This document shows positions 40,525 to 41,410 of a DNA stretch of 41,410 nucleotides, piece by piece. Every line of letters starts with the position of its first letter. Position 1 is the stretch's first letter. Source of the stretch: Gluconacetobacter takamatsuzukensis. Its GTDB lineage: Bacteria > Pseudomonadota > Alphaproteobacteria > Acetobacterales > Acetobacteraceae. The notes beneath the pieces are model-generated. The model did not search any database, was not told the origin of the DNA, and worked only from the letters and a program-made list of their open reading frames with translations. Made by a program: the position numbers and the translations under genes. The stretch covers positions 1-41,410 of the forward strand of contig NZ_JABEQK010000019.1 in assembly GCF_014174275.1 (NCBI RefSeq). The letters run 5' to 3'.

Positions 40525-41075
40525 CAGAACCAGTCCCGTACCGTGGAGAAGGACGGCGCCTCGGCATCTTTATCGGACAGGATCGCGGCACCCGGCGCCA
40601 CCGGCCAGGCGATGGCCAGTTCCGGCGAATCCCATCGCACCGATCGCTCGCTGTCCCGGTCCCACAGGTCGGTGCATTTATACTGCACCTCGGCATCCTC
40701 GCTCAGGGTGCAGAACCCGTGCAGGAAACCGGGGGGGATCCACAATTGCGACCCGTTCTCCGCGTTCAGCTCCGCCGCGACCCATTTGCCAAAACTGGGC
40801 GAGGCCTGCCGCGCGTCGATCGCCACATCCCAGATCGCGCCGCGCGTGCAGCGCACCAGCTTGCCCTGCGGATGCGGCGCAAGCTGGCAATGCAGGCCCC
40901 GGATCACGCCGCGCTGGCGGGACAGGCTGTGATTATCCTGCACGAAGGGCTGCGTGATGCCGGCCTCGGCCATCGTGCGGATATTGTAGGTCTCGCAGAA
41001 GAAACCCCGCGCATCGGCAAAACGGCGCGGCGTCAGCAGCAGGATGTCGGGAATGGCCAGGCGTTCGATCTGCAT
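40524..41075 (-). CDS. rmlC: dTDP-4-dehydrorhamnose 3,5-epimerase
   Basis: A 183-residue cupin epimerase. Motifs: DARGFFCETYN, FVQDNHSLSRQRGVIRGLHCQ (catalytic His), GKLVRCTRGAIWDVAIDAR, LWIPPGFLHGFCTL and the Tyr in VQYKCTDLWDRDSERSVRWDSP. Length and order match RmlC. ATG at 41075 lies 7 bp after the rmlA stop; the rmlD start overlaps its stop. Confidence 0.94.
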   Translation of the reverse strand: MQIERLAIPDILLLTPRRFADARGFFCETYNIRTMAEAGITQPFVQDNHSLSRQRGVIRGLHCQLAPHPQGKLVRCTRGAIWDVAIDARQASPSFGKWVAAELNAENGSQLWIPPGFLHGFCTLSEDAEVQYKCTDLWDRDSERSVRWDSPELAIAWPVAPGAAILSDKDAEAPSFSTVRDWF

Positions 41076-41082
41076 GGGCGTC

Positions 41083-41410
41083 TCACACTCCGTCGGCGAT
41101 GTCGCGCAGCACGCGACCCAGTTCGGTCTTGGGAACCTTGCCGGCGATCTCGCGCAGCCGGGCGGCATCGATGAAGCCCATGCGGAAGGCGACCTCGGCG
41201 GGCGAGCCGACCAGCATGCCCTGCCGGGACTGGATGGTCTGCACGAACATCCCGGCCTGGAGCAGCGCATCGGGCACGCCGGCATCCAGCCAGGCGCAAC
41301 CCCGGCCCAGTCTTTCGACCTGGAGCGAGCCTTCCTCGAGATAGATCCGGTTCAGGTCCGTGATCTCCAACTCGCCCCGGGGCGAGGGGCGGATCTGGCG
41401 GGCGAACTGG
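41083..41410 (-). CDS. rmlA: Glucose-1-phosphate thymidylyltransferase, C-terminal part (cut by window end)
   Basis: The frame enters from the window edge as QFARQIRPSPRGELEITDLNRIYLEEG. It continues LQVERLGRGCAWLDAGVPDALLQAGMFVQTIQSRQG, VAFRMGFIDAARLREIAGK and LGRVLRDI, the C-terminal third of RmlA, which makes dTDP-glucose from dTTP and glucose-1-phosphate. ELEITDLN and WLDAG are diagnostic for the sugar-nucleotide site. The 5' part lies beyond position 41410. First gene here of the rmlA-rmlC-rmlD series. Confidence 0.93.
   Translation of the reverse strand, partial: QFARQIRPSPRGELEITDLNRIYLEEGSLQVERLGRGCAWLDAGVPDALLQAGMFVQTIQSRQGMLVGSPAEVAFRMGFIDAARLREIAGKVPKTELGRVLRDIADGV

Overview
The window looks like DNA from an acetic acid bacterium (Acetobacteraceae, Gluconacetobacter/Komagataeibacter type). 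The supporting signs are a GC-rich coding style over most of its length, an IS1031/IS5-type transposase, gluconate and sugar-acid genes, an OprB-type porin and dTDP-rhamnose genes next to a phosphomannomutase. Genus and replicon (chromosome or large plasmid) cannot be fixed from the sequence alone.

Region 1 (1-5.5 kb) is AT-richer, plasmid-derived DNA: the 3' part of a rep gene, four 21-bp iterons, an AT-rich stretch with a perfect DnaA box, divergent traK-like and traJ-like genes around a candidate oriT, remnants of a resolvase and an orphan RHH antitoxin-like gene. A complete-looking Type II restriction-modification pair (SPPY methyltransferase plus Bpu10I-like endonuclease) follows. The block ends in a broken IS1031-type transposase flanked by long inverted homologous arms. 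No relaxase is present.

Region 2 (5.5-11.5 kb) changes to GC-rich DNA: a secreted glycerophosphodiesterase with its TetR regulator and a divergent SDR gene, then a gluconate locus (gntK behind a gutted MFS transporter, a divergent LacI-type regulator and a perfect LacI-type operator). A second LacI regulator introduces Region 3 (11.7-17.6 kb), a tight sugar-acid-type cluster: Gfo/Idh/MocA oxidoreductase, MHS symporter, FAH-family hydratase, D-2-hydroxyacid dehydrogenase and OprB porin.

Region 4 (17.7-28 kb) holds an exported DUF3500 / EF-hand protein pair, then a stress and DNA-repair island: DUF1269 protein, small coiled-coil protein, Ku, LigD, a convergent second Ku, DUF3175 protein, KGG-type stress protein and a large-subunit catalase.

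Region 5 (28-31.6 kb) is the best candidate for an undescribed pathway. It is four genes joined by start/stop overlaps (GT2 glycosyltransferase, acyl-CoA-dehydrogenase-like flavoprotein, PIG-L deacetylase, NodS-like methyltransferase), possibly coupled to the catalase. The enzyme set recalls NodC/NodB/NodS but contains no true nod gene.

Region 6 (31.7-41.4 kb) contains an exported GH13 glucosidase, phosphoglucomutase/phosphomannomutase, a usp-crcB-VOC operon preceded by a convincing fluoride riboswitch, a TonB-dependent receptor, and rmlD-rmlC-rmlA (rmlA cut by the window end). No tRNA, rRNA or CRISPR array was seen.
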